Made by a program: the position numbers and the translations under genes
Source: an uncultured Bacteroidales bacterium
GTDB lineage: Bacteria; Bacteroidota; Bacteroidia; Bacteroidales; Bacteroidaceae
Length of the DNA: 64,000 nucleotides
Reading direction: 5' to 3'
Assembly (NCBI GenBank): GCA_902800305.1
Contig: CADCDP010000007.1
Location: 55,448 to 119,447 of the forward strand
Notes under the pieces: model-generated
What the model saw: the letters and a program-made list of their open reading frames with translations, nothing else
Databases searched by the model: none
What the model was told of the DNA's origin: nothing
In this document: positions 48,057-58,059 of the stretch, one piece after another
How positions within the stretch are numbered: the first letter of the stretch is position 1
Layout: the number at the start of each line of letters is the position of its first letter

Positions 48057-49105
48057 AGTGATAGGTTTTCAGATTGTTTTTTCGTTGAAAGTAAACCACA
48101 GGCTGCCCAAATGTCTTGTCCTCGTGAGGCTCGGATGGTAGCGGTGATGCCGTGGTTGTTGAGGTAGTCGCGGAAGTTCACCATCTTTTCAGGTTTCGTT
48201 TCGGACAAAGGCACATCATTAACCTTGTGCCAACGAATTAAGTTCACGCGACATTCCATGCCACTCAACAGTTTCACCAGTTCTTTGGCGTGAAGGGTCG
48301 AGTCGTTGGTGCCGTCAAACATCGTGTATTCGAAAGTGATGCGCCTCTGGTGGCTCCAGTCGTATTCTTTCAGCATTTCCACGATGTCGCTGATGGCAAA
48401 CTGCTTTTCGGCTGGCATCAACTGAAGGCGTTGTTCATGGATAGGAGAATGGAGCGATACTGCCACATGACACTCGCTATCGTCGAGCAATCGGCGCATG
48501 TTGGTCTTTAGTCCCACCGTTGAGATAGTGATGCGTCGCGGACTCCAAGCCCAGCCATCATCAGCCGTAAGTATCTCTGTCGATTTCAACACATTGTCGA
48601 AGTTGTCAAGCGGTTCTCCTTGCCCCATATAGACGATGTTGCTAAGCGGTGTCTTTCCTTCTTCGGCCACAAGTTGTTCTACCGTGTAAATTTGGTTGAG
48701 GATGTCTCGCACCGTCAAGTCGCCCTGCCATCCTTGTTTACCTGTTTGGCAGAAGAGGCAGTTCATTTTGCACCCCACTTGGCAACTTACACACAGCGTG
48801 GCGCGGTCTCCTTCGGGAATGTAAACGGTCTCCACAAACCTTTCGTTTTCCGTGGGAAAGAGATACTTCTCCGTGCCGTCCTTGCTCGTCGTTTTCTCTA
48901 TTGGAGCCATACACCCCACACAAAACAAAGCGTCCAACTTCTCGCGGTTTACCTTCGAGAGGTTGGTCATTTCGTCGATGGTATGCACATGCTTACCGTA
49001 AATCCACTGCGCCATTTGTTTCGCCGTGAATTTAGGCATAGAGAGTTGCAGGCACACGTCCTGCAACTCCTTTAATGTCATACCTATGAGTGGGGTCTTG
49101 TTCAT
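48053..49105 (-). CDS. rlmN: Dual-specificity 23S rRNA/tRNA adenine-C2 methyltransferase
   Basis: 350 residues from ATG at 49105; an earlier in-frame TTG is less likely. Radical-SAM cluster Cys112-x3-Cys116-x2-Cys119 in GCKMNCLFCQTG, preceded by TLCVSCQVG. SAM-binding MGQGEPLDN and ISTVGL follow, and the terminal catalytic Cys is in WAACGLL. RlmN methylates A2503 of 23S rRNA and A37 of some tRNAs. The start codon lies 1 bp past the glyA stop, implying coupling. Confidence 0.96.
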   Translation of the reverse strand: MNKTPLIGMTLKELQDVCLQLSMPKFTAKQMAQWIYGKHVHTIDEMTNLSKVNREKLDALFCVGCMAPIEKTTSKDGTEKYLFPTENERFVETVYIPEGDRATLCVSCQVGCKMNCLFCQTGKQGWQGDLTVRDILNQIYTVEQLVAEEGKTPLSNIVYMGQGEPLDNFDNVLKSTEILTADDGWAWSPRRITISTVGLKTNMRRLLDDSECHVAVSLHSPIHEQRLQLMPAEKQFAISDIVEMLKEYDWSHQRRITFEYTMFDGTNDSTLHAKELVKLLSGMECRVNLIRWHKVNDVPLSETKPEKMVNFRDYLNNHGITATIRASRGQDIWAACGLLSTKKQSENLSL

Positions 49106-49106
49106 T

Positions 49107-50387
49107 TTACCACGCAAAGAGTGGGTAGCTCTTCATGGTCTCGTTCACTTCGCCGCGCACCTTGGCGATGACGGCCTCGTTCTCTGGGTCATTGAGCACT
49201 TCCTCAATCCATGCAGCAATCTTCACCATGAGATCCTCCTTCGCACCACGAGTGGTGATGGCAGGTGTACCCAAACGGAAACCTGAAGTCTGGAAAGCCG
49301 AACGAGTGTCGAAAGGCACCATGTTCTTGTTGATGGTGATGTCGGCAGCCACGAGTGCATTCTCTGCTACCTTACCCGTCAAGTCTGGGTACTTCGTGCG
49401 GAGGTCAACCAGCATCGAGTGGTTGTCAGTACCACCGCTTACGATAGCGAAACCACGCTTGGTGAGTTCGTCAGCAAGCACAGCGGCATTCTTCTTTACT
49501 TGCTTGGCATACTCCTTAAATTCAGGCTTCAAAGCTTCACCGAATGCAACAGCCTTAGCAGCAATCACGTGTTCCAGAGGACCACCTTGCTGACCTGGGA
49601 ATACGGCAGAGTTGATGAGTTGAGACATCTTCTTCACCACACCCTTTGGAGTCTTGTAACCCCATGGGTTGTCGAAGTCTTTGCCGAGCAGAATGAGACC
49701 ACCACGTGGACCACGGAGCGTTTTGTGCGTTGTAGTCGTCACGATGTGTGCATACTTCACAGGATTCTCCAACAAGCCAGCTGCGATGAGACCTGCGGGG
49801 TGAGCCATGTCAATCATCAACAAAGCACCTACCTCGTCTGCAATCTTGCGCATACGGGCATAGTCCCATTCACGGCTGTAGGCAGAACCACCACCGATGA
49901 TGAGCTTGGGTTTGTGTTCCTTCGCCAGAGCTTCCATCTCGTCGTAATCCACACGACCTGTTTCCTTGTTAAGATTGTACCCCACTGGTTTATAGAGAAT
50001 ACCAGAAGTGTTGACAAGCGAACCGTGAGAGAGGTGACCTCCGTGGTCAAGGTTCAGACCCATGAACACGTCGCCTGGCTTCAGCACAGCCAATAACACG
50101 GCTGCGTTAGCCTGTGCACCAGAGTGAGGCTGTACGTTAGCATACTCAGCTCCGAAGAGTTGGCAAGCGCGGTCGATGGCCAGCTGCTCAATTTCGTCCA
50201 CCACTTGGCAACCGCCATAGTAGCGATGACCAGGATAACCCTCTGCATACTTGTTCGTGCAGTAGCTACCCATAGCTTCCATCACTTGGTCGCTCACGAA
50301 GTTTTCCGATGCAATCAATTCGATGCCTTTCAGCTGACGCTGATGCTCCTTCTCTATCAGCGAGAAGATTACGTTGTCTCTTTCCAT
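49107..50387 (-). CDS. glyA: Serine hydroxymethyltransferase
   Basis: 426 residues, full length for bacterial [15 protein letters not shown], the PLP-binding segment [14 protein letters not shown] with Lys222, [14 protein letters not shown] and QPHSGAQAN are all present. It interconverts serine and glycine with transfer of a one-carbon unit to tetrahydrofolate. It starts the glyA-rlmN-DUF4837-pdxA run and lies 46 bp after the DUF4270 gene. Confidence 0.98.
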   Translation of the reverse strand: MERDNVIFSLIEKEHQRQLKGIELIASENFVSDQVMEAMGSYCTNKYAEGYPGHRYYGGCQVVDEIEQLAIDRACQLFGAEYANVQPHSGAQANAAVLLAVLKPGDVFMGLNLDHGGHLSHGSLVNTSGILYKPVGYNLNKETGRVDYDEMEALAKEHKPKLIIGGGSAYSREWDYARMRKIADEVGALLMIDMAHPAGLIAAGLLENPVKYAHIVTTTTHKTLRGPRGGLILLGKDFDNPWGYKTPKGVVKKMSQLINSAVFPGQQGGPLEHVIAAKAVAFGEALKPEFKEYAKQVKKNAAVLADELTKRGFAIVSGGTDNHSMLVDLRTKYPDLTGKVAENALVAADITINKNMVPFDTRSAFQTSGFRLGTPAITTRGAKEDLMVKIAAWIEEVLNDPENEAVIAKVRGEVNETMKSYPLFAW

Positions 50388-50433
50388 TTGTTCTTTATTG
50401 TGTGTTGATTATAAGTTTCTTTTTTTCTGGCTT

Positions 50434-51795
50434 TTATTTATTAAAGCTGGAATAAATCACTTCCATGTTCACGGAGTCGTTGGTACCGCCTACAAGTCGA
50501 GCGCTGCTCATGCTGAAATCGTGATTGAGCTTCACCACATTATTACCGGAATCGTATGTAGCTTCCACTGGTATAATAAGCACTTTGTTCCAGTTCTCGG
50601 TGGCTGTACCATCCTTTTTCTCTTGTGCCATCTTTGTCAACAAGCGAGCCACATTCGTGAAGACGTAGGAGTTTGTACTGCTGTCAAAAGTGGTGAGATA
50701 CGATTCTCTACTGTCGTTGAGTTCGTAGTTCTCAAAAAATCCGTTCAGATAGTCATCCAGACGTACCAGTAATAAGGTTTTAGGAATATTGAGCTTAAAA
50801 GAACTTTGTACCGCGTCATTATAACGGTTGAAAGTCAGTTTGGCAGAGTTGATGGTGTCATTTACGTTAATCTGGTCAGCAGGAATGGTCGCTAAGGTGA
50901 AGATACCTGCAGGACTTTTCAGATAAGTTGCAGATGAGTCATCAAGTAGTTTTTCGAGGTTGGAATTTTCGAATCGCGTGGCCTCAACCACTTCTTCCGT
51001 CGCGGCAAATTCACACAAACCAAGCGTGTCTTTGGCGTATTCCTTGTCGTAATAATGGAAATAAAAGTTCATCTGTACAACATAGATGTAAGCCATCGCC
51101 CCATCACCTTGCTCCAGTTTGAAGTAAAGACCCTTGCTGCAAGGATTACCGCTGTTGACCCATGTCGAAGTGTTCTGAAAGTGTTCGGGGTGTTGGCGGT
51201 AATCGCGCAAGATTTTTGTTCCAAGCTGACTGGGAAGTGTTACACGAATGTTGTTACTGTATTTGGTGGACCAACGAGCAGAGTCTGTAATTGTACGATC
51301 ATTTAACGTAAACCACTTAGTGGCAAGCGGTTCTGAGTCTGTGTTGTAGTAATCCTCTGGGTGGATATTGGTGTAATAATCCGCATTAGGATCAAGTTGC
51401 TTGTCCAGCTCGTACACACTCAGCTTGAACGTTGCGAGCGAGTCACCCACAAAATTATTGACAAATAATTTTAATTCAAAGCTGACACATGAGTCGTTCT
51501 GAATAGAGTCAGGCAGGGCGAAGTCTTCTGCACAGTGAAACTGGGCAAGGAAGTCACTCTTGATGGTGGTGCCCGTCTCGGGATCCGTAAATCGTCCCAA
51601 ATACGACATGCTGGTGCGAGCCAACACTGAATCGCCCACAGGGTATGACTGTGTAGTAACAGGATAAGTTTGGTAGTTCTTGACCACAAAATCCGTGGTC
51701 GGCATCATATCGACACCAAGTGTGGCTGTACTGTCATCGCACGACACGAACAAGAGTAGTGCCATGACCCATACAAGTGGATATCTGAATTTCAT
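50434..51795 (-). CDS. DUF4270 family lipoprotein
   Basis: 453 residues from ATG at 51795, supported by AAAGGAGC 6-13 bp upstream. Lipobox ALLLFVSC, then DDSTATLGVDMMP, the conserved opening of DUF4270 proteins, followed by beta-rich sequence (VLARTSMSYLGRFTDPETGT). Surface or periplasmic, function unknown. It lies 10 bp after the glycogen-synthase-like gene, a pairing I recognise as common in Bacteroidetes. Confidence 0.85.
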   Translation of the reverse strand: MKFRYPLVWVMALLLFVSCDDSTATLGVDMMPTTDFVVKNYQTYPVTTQSYPVGDSVLARTSMSYLGRFTDPETGTTIKSDFLAQFHCAEDFALPDSIQNDSCVSFELKLFVNNFVGDSLATFKLSVYELDKQLDPNADYYTNIHPEDYYNTDSEPLATKWFTLNDRTITDSARWSTKYSNNIRVTLPSQLGTKILRDYRQHPEHFQNTSTWVNSGNPCSKGLYFKLEQGDGAMAYIYVVQMNFYFHYYDKEYAKDTLGLCEFAATEEVVEATRFENSNLEKLLDDSSATYLKSPAGIFTLATIPADQINVNDTINSAKLTFNRYNDAVQSSFKLNIPKTLLLVRLDDYLNGFFENYELNDSRESYLTTFDSSTNSYVFTNVARLLTKMAQEKKDGTATENWNKVLIIPVEATYDSGNNVVKLNHDFSMSSARLVGGTNDSVNMEVIYSSFNK

Positions 51796-51805
51796 GTATG
51801 CTCCT

Positions 51806-52615
51806 TTAGAAAAGTGTTTCGTAGAAATCGCTGTAAGCTTCCTTGAAATTGTCTCCTTTGACTGGAGCAAGCACTGGACGACCGAGAGATTTGGCATATT
51901 CGATGATGGAAGAATCAACATCGTCATTCTCGACAATCACTCCATCGGAGAACTTCACACCGATTTTTTCCAGTTCTGTGTGCCCGTAAGCTGTGGCACA
52001 AATGTCCTTGATGTCGTCGTAGTGTGCCGTCTTATATTCAACGAACTTGGCATTCTCCACTCCTAAATCTTGCTGAAATTCTTTGGGCGACACTTCCATC
52101 ACCACTTTCACGTCGCGGAAAGAAGGCTCGTCGCCGTATGCCTGTTTAATGTAGAACGGAGCAAGTGCTGCCGCCCAACCATAGCAATGTATCACGTCTG
52201 GTACCCAACGGAGTTTCTTTACGGTTTCCAGTACACCACGCGCATAGAAAATAGCCCGTTCACCATTGTCTGGGTATTCCACTCCTTCCTTGTCTGTCAA
52301 GATGCCACGCTTCATAAAGTAGTCGTCATTGTCGATGAAGTAAATCTGCATCTTAGCCGAAGCCAACGAAGCCACCTTGATGATGAGTGGATGGTCGGTG
52401 TCGTCTATAATGAGGTTCATGCCCGAAAGTCTGATAACTTCGTGCAGCTGGTTACGACGTTCGTTGATAGTGCCCCATTTGGGAGAGAATGTCCTAATTT
52501 CGTGTCCGCACTCTTGGATGGACTGAGGCAACATACGCCCCTTGAGAGAATAGCTGTTCTCCGCAACGAAAGGAGCGATTTCTGTGGTAATAAATAGAAT
52601 CTTTTTGGCTTTCAT
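51806..52615 (-). CDS. Glycogen/starch synthase N-terminal domain protein (GT5-like, short)
   Basis: 269 residues beginning MKAKKILFITTEIAPFVAEN, the N-terminal Rossmann domain of GT5 glycogen synthases, with VPDVIHCYGWAAALAPFYIK matching the (D)xxHxHDW region. The C-terminal GT-B domain that binds the sugar nucleotide is missing, so it is not a standard glycogen synthase. The gene has its own promoter and start, so this is probably a natural stand-alone form rather than a truncation. Role unknown; it leads the block of minus-strand genes. Confidence 0.85.
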   Translation of the reverse strand: MKAKKILFITTEIAPFVAENSYSLKGRMLPQSIQECGHEIRTFSPKWGTINERRNQLHEVIRLSGMNLIIDDTDHPLIIKVASLASAKMQIYFIDNDDYFMKRGILTDKEGVEYPDNGERAIFYARGVLETVKKLRWVPDVIHCYGWAAALAPFYIKQAYGDEPSFRDVKVVMEVSPKEFQQDLGVENAKFVEYKTAHYDDIKDICATAYGHTELEKIGVKFSDGVIVENDDVDSSIIEYAKSLGRPVLAPVKGDNFKEAYSDFYETLF

Positions 52616-52651
52616 GCTTGGTTGCTTTCCGATGATTTTCGAAAAGTTATG

Positions 52652-52659
52652 CAAAGATA
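52652..52659 (-). promoter_or_regulatory. -7 box for the eleven-gene minus-strand block
   Basis: Minus-strand TATCTTTG 37 bp upstream of the glycogen-synthase-like start. It is the only clear box before a run of eleven genes with gaps of 46 bp or less or with overlaps. Confidence 0.6.
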
Positions 52660-52745
52660 GTCATTTTTTCTTGATAAATGGAGTTTTTTTTGGTTTAATT
52701 AAGAATTTAAGGGCAGACAAAGCTCCATTTTTTAGATTTTGCAAT

Positions 52746-53552
52746 TTACTTAAAGAAGAATGGGCCAGTGGGTATCTTGCGCCTTAGCACTTCGAGGCTG
52801 AAGTCAACCCCAGCAACGATGCCATAGCTGCGTAAAATGGTCTCCACCGTCTTTCTTGCCAATTCTGGATGGTTGTTCTCCTCGCTCAAATGGCAGAGCC
52901 ACACCTGCTTCAGGTCGGGGTGGAAATTTTCTGCTAAAGCGTGTGCAGCTTTCTTGTTCGAAAGATGTCCATGTCCACAGGTGATGCGTTCCTTTAGAAT
53001 CTCGGGATAACGTCCGTGTTGCAGCATCTCCTCGTCGTAGTTAGCTTCGAGAATGAGATGGGTACTTTGGGCGATGTAGTGCTTCACCTTTTCTGTGGCA
53101 TCACCTACGTCGGTCATCACCGTAAAGCGGTGTTCGCCCACTTCAAGATGGTAACCCACATTTTCAGTTGCGTCGTGAGGCAAGAGGAATGCCGTGATAC
53201 GAAAATCGCCAATTTGGAAAGGCTCGTCAGGCTCGACATTGTGCCGATTCTCTCGTGGAATCTTCACAGAGGATTGCCAATTCCGATCCATGCCCTCATG
53301 CACAAGGTAAGTGGCATAGACGGGCAAATTGTATTCCTTGCTGATTTTGCCTGCCGCCTTGATGTGGTCAGCATGGTCGTGAGTGACGAGAACTGCACGC
53401 ACTTTGCTCATTTTCAAACCATATTCCGATATGAGCTTCTTGAAACGACGAATACCGACGCCACAATCAATGATAATGGCATCGGATTCCGTCGATATGT
53501 AGTAGCAATTCCCGCAACTGCCGCTTCCAAGGCTGAAGAAGGTCAGTGGCAT
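52746..53552 (-). CDS. MBL-fold metallo-hydrolase (YycJ/WalJ-like)
   Basis: 268 residues with FFSLGSGSCGNCYYI and the metal motif THDHADH (His58, His60, Asp62, His63), later HGHLSNKKA and WLCHLSEENN. These features match the YycJ/WalJ group, proposed 5'-exonucleases or phosphodiesterases linked to DNA repair and cell-wall signalling. It is 4 bp downstream of aspS, so probably cotranscribed. The molecular substrate is not known. Confidence 0.9.
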   Translation of the reverse strand: MPLTFFSLGSGSCGNCYYISTESDAIIIDCGVGIRRFKKLISEYGLKMSKVRAVLVTHDHADHIKAAGKISKEYNLPVYATYLVHEGMDRNWQSSVKIPRENRHNVEPDEPFQIGDFRITAFLLPHDATENVGYHLEVGEHRFTVMTDVGDATEKVKHYIAQSTHLILEANYDEEMLQHGRYPEILKERITCGHGHLSNKKAAHALAENFHPDLKQVWLCHLSEENNHPELARKTVETILRSYGIVAGVDFSLEVLRRKIPTGPFFFK

Positions 53553-53556
53553 CGTC

Positions 53557-55317
53557 TTATTCTTTAGGAAGGTTCAGAGCAATGTAATCTTCGTCAAGTT
53601 GTTTTTGGTCAACAAACGATGGAGCGTCCAACATCACGTCGCGTCCGCTGTTGTTCTTCGGGAAGGCGATGCAGTCGCGGATGGAGTCAAGCCCGGCAAA
53701 GATGCTCACCCAGCGGTCGAGACCGTAAGCCAGACCTCCGTGAGGAGGTGCGCCATACTTGAAGGCGTTCATCAAGAAGCCAAACTGCTCCTCGGCCTTC
53801 TCCTTCGTGAAGCCCAGAATCTCAAACATTTTGGCTTGCAGTTTCGGGTCGTGGATACGGATGGAACCGCCACCCACTTCGATGCCGTTGCACACCATGT
53901 CGTAGGCATCGGCACGCACAGCAGCAGGGTCGGTATCAAGCAAATGAATGTCTTCGTCCATTGGATGCGTGAACGGGTGGTGCATGGCCATCAAACGCTG
54001 TTCTTCGTCACTCCACTCAAACATCGGGAACTCAGTCACCCACAGCAGGGCAAACTTGTTCTTGTCGCGCAGACCGAGACGCTCGCCCATTTCCAGACGC
54101 AACTCGCACAGTTGCTTGCGGGTCTTCATGGCATCGGCACCGCTCAAGATGAGGATAAGGTCGCCTGGTTTAGCATCCATCTTCTCCTTCAATGCCTGCA
54201 AATCCTCCTGTGTGTAGAACTTATCCACCGACGACTTCACTGTTCCGTCTTCCTGCACACGGGCATAAACCAGACCCTTCGCGCCAATCTGTGGGCGCTT
54301 CACCCATTCGGTCAGTTTGTCGATGTCTTTTCGGGTGTAATAAGCACAGCCAGTGGCACAGATTCCGCCGATGTAAGCAGCATCGTCGAACACGGCGAAT
54401 GTGCCCTTCTTCAGCACGTCGTCCAGTTCCACAAACTCCATGCCGAAACGCATGTCGGGCTTGTCGGAGCCGAAACGCTTCATACATTCAATCCATGGCA
54501 GACGGAGGAAGTCACCTTCAATCTCCACGCCTCTCAGTTCCTTGAAAAGATGCTTGGCCATGCCCTCGAACGTCTGGATGATGTCTTCCTGAGTCACAAA
54601 CGACATTTCGCAGTCAATCTGGGTGAACTCGGGCTGACGGTCTGCACGGAGGTCTTCGTCGCGGAAGCACTTCACAATCTGGAAGTAGCGGTCGAAACCA
54701 GCCACCATCAGCAACTGCTTCAACGTCTGAGGTGACTGAGGCAGGGCGTAGAACTGTCCTGGGTTCATGCGCGAAGGCACGATGAAGTCGCGTGCACCTT
54801 CAGGGGTGGAACCGATGAGCATAGGAGTCTCCACTTCCAAAAAGCCGAGGTTAGAGAGATAGTTGCGCACGGCAATGCAGAACTTATGGCGCAATTCCAG
54901 ATTCTTGCGCACAGCCGCACGACGCAGGTCGAGATAACGGTACTTCATGCGGAGATCGTCGCCACCGTCGGAGTTGTCTTCGATAGTGAAGGGTGGAGTG
55001 ACCGACTCATTGAGCACCTTTAGTTCCGACACCTCAATCTCGATGTCACCCGTAGGGATGTTCTTGTTCTTGCTGTAACGTTCAGCCACGACACCCGTCG
55101 CCTGAATGACAAACTCTCGTCCCAGCTTGTTAGCCTGTTCGCACAGTTCGGCGTTTGTCTCTTCGTTGAAGACCAACTGCGTGATGCCATATCGGTCGCG
55201 CAAATCCACAAAGGTCAACGCACCCATCTTGCGCGAGCGTTGCACCCATCCTGCAAGCGTCACCTGCTTGCCCTTGTCGGAGAGTCTCAACTCCCCATTC
55301 GTATGTGTTCTGTACAT
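53557..55317 (-). CDS. aspS: Aspartyl-tRNA synthetase
   Basis: 586 residues from ATG at 55317 ([19 protein letters not shown]). OB-fold anticodon domain first, then class II motifs ([38 protein letters not shown] as motif 2; [10 protein letters not shown] as motif 3), with the bacterial GAD insertion. It charges tRNA-Asp. It is divergent from glnN over a 159-bp spacer. Confidence 0.98.
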   Translation of the reverse strand: MYRTHTNGELRLSDKGKQVTLAGWVQRSRKMGALTFVDLRDRYGITQLVFNEETNAELCEQANKLGREFVIQATGVVAERYSKNKNIPTGDIEIEVSELKVLNESVTPPFTIEDNSDGGDDLRMKYRYLDLRRAAVRKNLELRHKFCIAVRNYLSNLGFLEVETPMLIGSTPEGARDFIVPSRMNPGQFYALPQSPQTLKQLLMVAGFDRYFQIVKCFRDEDLRADRQPEFTQIDCEMSFVTQEDIIQTFEGMAKHLFKELRGVEIEGDFLRLPWIECMKRFGSDKPDMRFGMEFVELDDVLKKGTFAVFDDAAYIGGICATGCAYYTRKDIDKLTEWVKRPQIGAKGLVYARVQEDGTVKSSVDKFYTQEDLQALKEKMDAKPGDLILILSGADAMKTRKQLCELRLEMGERLGLRDKNKFALLWVTEFPMFEWSDEEQRLMAMHHPFTHPMDEDIHLLDTDPAAVRADAYDMVCNGIEVGGGSIRIHDPKLQAKMFEILGFTKEKAEEQFGFLMNAFKYGAPPHGGLAYGLDRWVSIFAGLDSIRDCIAFPKNNSGRDVMLDAPSFVDQKQLDEDYIALNLPKE

Positions 55318-55350
55318 ATTATTATATATGTGTAAGGATTGATTTTGATG

Positions 55351-55358
55351 CAAAGTTA
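55351..55358 (-). promoter_or_regulatory. -7 box of aspS
   Basis: Minus-strand TAACTTTG, 33 bp upstream of the aspS ATG. Confidence 0.6.
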
Positions 55359-55381
55359 CACATTATTTTTGAAAAATGTTA

Positions 55382-55389
55382 TAACTTTG
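55382..55389 (+). promoter_or_regulatory. -7 box of glnN
   Basis: TAACTTTG 87 bp upstream of the glnN ATG. It is only 23 bp from the divergent aspS box, so the two promoters probably interfere or share a regulator site. Confidence 0.6.
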
Positions 55390-55476
55390 CAGCCGAAAAT
55401 CAACAAAACGGCATAAAACAAGTATGCACACTGCCATTGGGCAGTAAACATGAACAAGCAAAACTGATTATAAAAT

Positions 55477-57666
55477 ATGGCAGCAAGACTTCGATTCAAA
55501 GTGGTGGACGAGGCGTTCATGCGCGCTCCCGTCTATGTGGAACAACCCAAAGAGCGTCCCAGTGAATATTTCGGCAAATATGTCTTCAACAAGCAGAAGA
55601 TGTACAAGTATCTCCCTGCAAAGGTCTATGCGAAGATGTGTGATGTCATCGACAACGGTGCTCCTTTCGACCGTGCCATTGCCGATGCCGTGGCACAAGG
55701 CATCAAGACATGGGCCATCGAGAACGGCGTGACCCACTACACACACTGGTTCCAGCCACTCACCGAAGGCACGGCGCAGAAACACGACGGTTTTGTGGAG
55801 CACGACTGGAAGGGCGGCATGGTGGAAGAGTTTGAAGGCAAGCTCCTTGTGCAGCAAGAGCCTGATGCCAGTTCCTTCCCCTCGGGTGGCATCCGTTCCA
55901 CCTTCGAGGCACGTGGCTACTCTGCATGGGATCCCACTTCGCCCGTCTTCATCATTGGCGACACGCTGATGATTCCCACCATCTTCATTTCCTACACAGG
56001 TGAGGCGCTCGACTACAAGGTGCCGCTCAAGAAAGCACTCCATGCGGTTGACAAGGCTGCTACCGCAGTGGCTCAATACTTCGATCCCGACGTGAAGAAG
56101 GTCATCTCCAACCTTGGATGGGAGCAGGAGTATTTCCTCGTGGACGAGTCGCTCTATGCCGCACGTCCCGACCTCGTGATGACGGGACGCACCCTTATGG
56201 GGCACGACTCCGCCAAGAACCAGCAGATGGATGACCACTATTTCGGCTCCATCCCTGCCCGTGTGGAGGAATTTATGAAAGACATAGAGATTCATGCACT
56301 TGAACTCGGCATTCCCTGCAAGACACGCCACAACGAGGTGGCTCCCAACCAGTTTGAATTGGCACCCATCTTCGAGGAAACCAATTTGGCTGTTGACCAC
56401 AACATGCTGATGATGAGCATTATGAAGCGTGTGGCTCGTAAGCACGGATTCCGTTGTCTGCTCCACGAAAAGCCTTTTAAGGGTGTGAACGGTTCGGGCA
56501 AGCACAACAACTGGTCGTTGGCTACCGACACGGGCATTCTGCTTCATGCGCCAGGCAAGACCACCTTGGACAACCTTCGCTTTGTGGTCTTTACGGTGGA
56601 GACCCTGAAAGCTGTTTATGACCACAACGGCTTGCTTAAAGCCTCCATCATGAGTGCCACCAACGCCCATCGTTTGGGTGCCAACGAAGCACCACCAGCT
56701 ATTATCTCATCCTTCCTTGGCAAAACGGTGACCGACCTTCTGGAGCATGTGGAGAAGGCTGACCAAGATATGCTGTCGGTGGCCGGCAAGAAAGCTTTCA
56801 AGCTCGACCTCCCCTCTATTCCAGAACTGCTCATCGACAACACCGACCGCAATCGCACGTCGCCCTTCGCCTTCACGGGCAACCGCTTTGAGTTCCGAGC
56901 CGTTGGCAGCGAAGCCAACAGCGCCTCGGCCATGCTGCTGCTCAATGCCGCTGTGGCAGAAGCGTTGATGGACTTTAAGACACGGGTGGATGCCCTCATC
57001 GAGCAGGGGGAGGCCAAAGAAGCAGCCATCCTGAAAGTGGTGCGCGAAGACATCAAGCACATCAAACCCATCATCTTCAACGGCAACGGATATAGCGACG
57101 AGTGGAAAGCTGAAGCGGCTCGTCGTGGCCTCGACTGCGAAACTTCGGCACCGCTCGTCTTCGACAACTACCTGAAGGACCGTTCCGTCCGGATGTTTGA
57201 GAAGACGCACGTGATGACCCGCATCGAATTGGAAGCCCGCAATGAAATCAAGTGGGAGACCTACACCAAGAAGATTCAGATAGAGTCGCGCATTTTCGGC
57301 GACCTCTGCCTTAACCACATCATCCCCGTGGTGACAAAATACCAGTCGATGCTCATCGACAACGTCCACAAGGTGCAGGACATCTTCCCTGAAGAGAAGG
57401 CTCAGAAGATTTCTCGCGAGAACCTTCACCTCATCGAAAAGATATCCGACCACGAATCCTTCATCATCGAGAACGTGGAGAAGATGGTGGAAGCTCGAAA
57501 AGTGGCCAACCGCATTGAGTCGGAGCGTGAAAAGGCCATTGCTTACCACGACACCGTGGCACCTCTGCTCGAAGAGATTCGCTATCACGTCGATAAGCTC
57601 GAAACTATCGTAGATGATGAGGCTTGGCCACTTCCCAAATACCGCGAATTGCTCTTCATCCGATAG
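55477..57666 (+). CDS. glnN: Glutamine synthetase type III
   Basis: 729 residues, the length of the GSIII (GlnN) class rather than GSI (about 470). GSIII landmarks include SSFPSGGIRSTFEARGYSAW, LGWEQEYFLVD, the KTRHNEVAPNQFELAP block with its metal ligands, GSGKHNNWSL, and DNTDRNRTSPFAFTGNRFE. It makes glutamine from glutamate and ammonia with ATP; it is the main ammonia-assimilating synthetase in many Bacteroidetes. It appears monocistronic. Confidence 0.97.
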   Translation: MAARLRFKVVDEAFMRAPVYVEQPKERPSEYFGKYVFNKQKMYKYLPAKVYAKMCDVIDNGAPFDRAIADAVAQGIKTWAIENGVTHYTHWFQPLTEGTAQKHDGFVEHDWKGGMVEEFEGKLLVQQEPDASSFPSGGIRSTFEARGYSAWDPTSPVFIIGDTLMIPTIFISYTGEALDYKVPLKKALHAVDKAATAVAQYFDPDVKKVISNLGWEQEYFLVDESLYAARPDLVMTGRTLMGHDSAKNQQMDDHYFGSIPARVEEFMKDIEIHALELGIPCKTRHNEVAPNQFELAPIFEETNLAVDHNMLMMSIMKRVARKHGFRCLLHEKPFKGVNGSGKHNNWSLATDTGILLHAPGKTTLDNLRFVVFTVETLKAVYDHNGLLKASIMSATNAHRLGANEAPPAIISSFLGKTVTDLLEHVEKADQDMLSVAGKKAFKLDLPSIPELLIDNTDRNRTSPFAFTGNRFEFRAVGSEANSASAMLLLNAAVAEALMDFKTRVDALIEQGEAKEAAILKVVREDIKHIKPIIFNGNGYSDEWKAEAARRGLDCETSAPLVFDNYLKDRSVRMFEKTHVMTRIELEARNEIKWETYTKKIQIESRIFGDLCLNHIIPVVTKYQSMLIDNVHKVQDIFPEEKAQKISRENLHLIEKISDHESFIIENVEKMVEARKVANRIESEREKAIAYHDTVAPLLEEIRYHVDKLETIVDDEAWPLPKYRELLFIR

Positions 57667-57700
57667 AAGGACTCAGTGCAACATTTTTTGTCATTACCTC

Positions 57701-57731
57701 TTGACAAAGTCGAAATAATTTCGTATATTTG
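57701..57731 (+). promoter_or_regulatory. Orphan Bacteroidetes promoter
   Basis: TTG at 57701-57703, then 20 bp, then TATATTTG at 57724-57731. No coding gene follows before corA's own promoter, so the product may be a small RNA ending at the stem at 57811-57861. Confidence 0.6.
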
Positions 57732-57800
57732 CACTGAAAAAGGGATGCCACCATGCTTTCACGGCTTCAATCAGTTGTTTCTGTGAGGGCACTTGATAAT

Positions 57801-57892
57801 ACTTTCAAACACAAGTAGGATTTGTACAAATACTTCTTAAATTTGTGCAAATCCTACTTGTATTTTTATAAATCCTTCTTATATTTGAAAGT
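57801..57892. repeat. Three-copy inverted unit with 21-bp stem
   Basis: ACAAGTAGGATTTGTACAAAT (57811-57831) pairs with 57841-57861 with one mismatch around a 9-nt loop. A third, more diverged inverted copy runs 57860-57892, matching 57801-57833 at all but six of 33 positions. It could terminate glnN or an RNA from the orphan promoter (tail TATTTTTAT). Confidence 0.7.
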
Positions 57893-58059
57893 CGTGACGG
57901 GCAAACGGTAAAGGGGAATACGGGCGTAGGGAAAAGGAGGTGGCGGGCTTCCTCTTGTTTCTCCAAGTAGCCAACAAGAAGAGGGTAAATGATAGAAGTA
58001 GATTTGGTCAAGTGGTGGAGGCTGATCTGAGCAGGTGGTTGAAGTCGATGTGGGTATAA

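Noticed and set aside
57747..57818. Short ORFs of 13 and 21 codons after glnN
   Set aside because: No ribosome binding site, no similarity I can recognise, and they run into the long stem.
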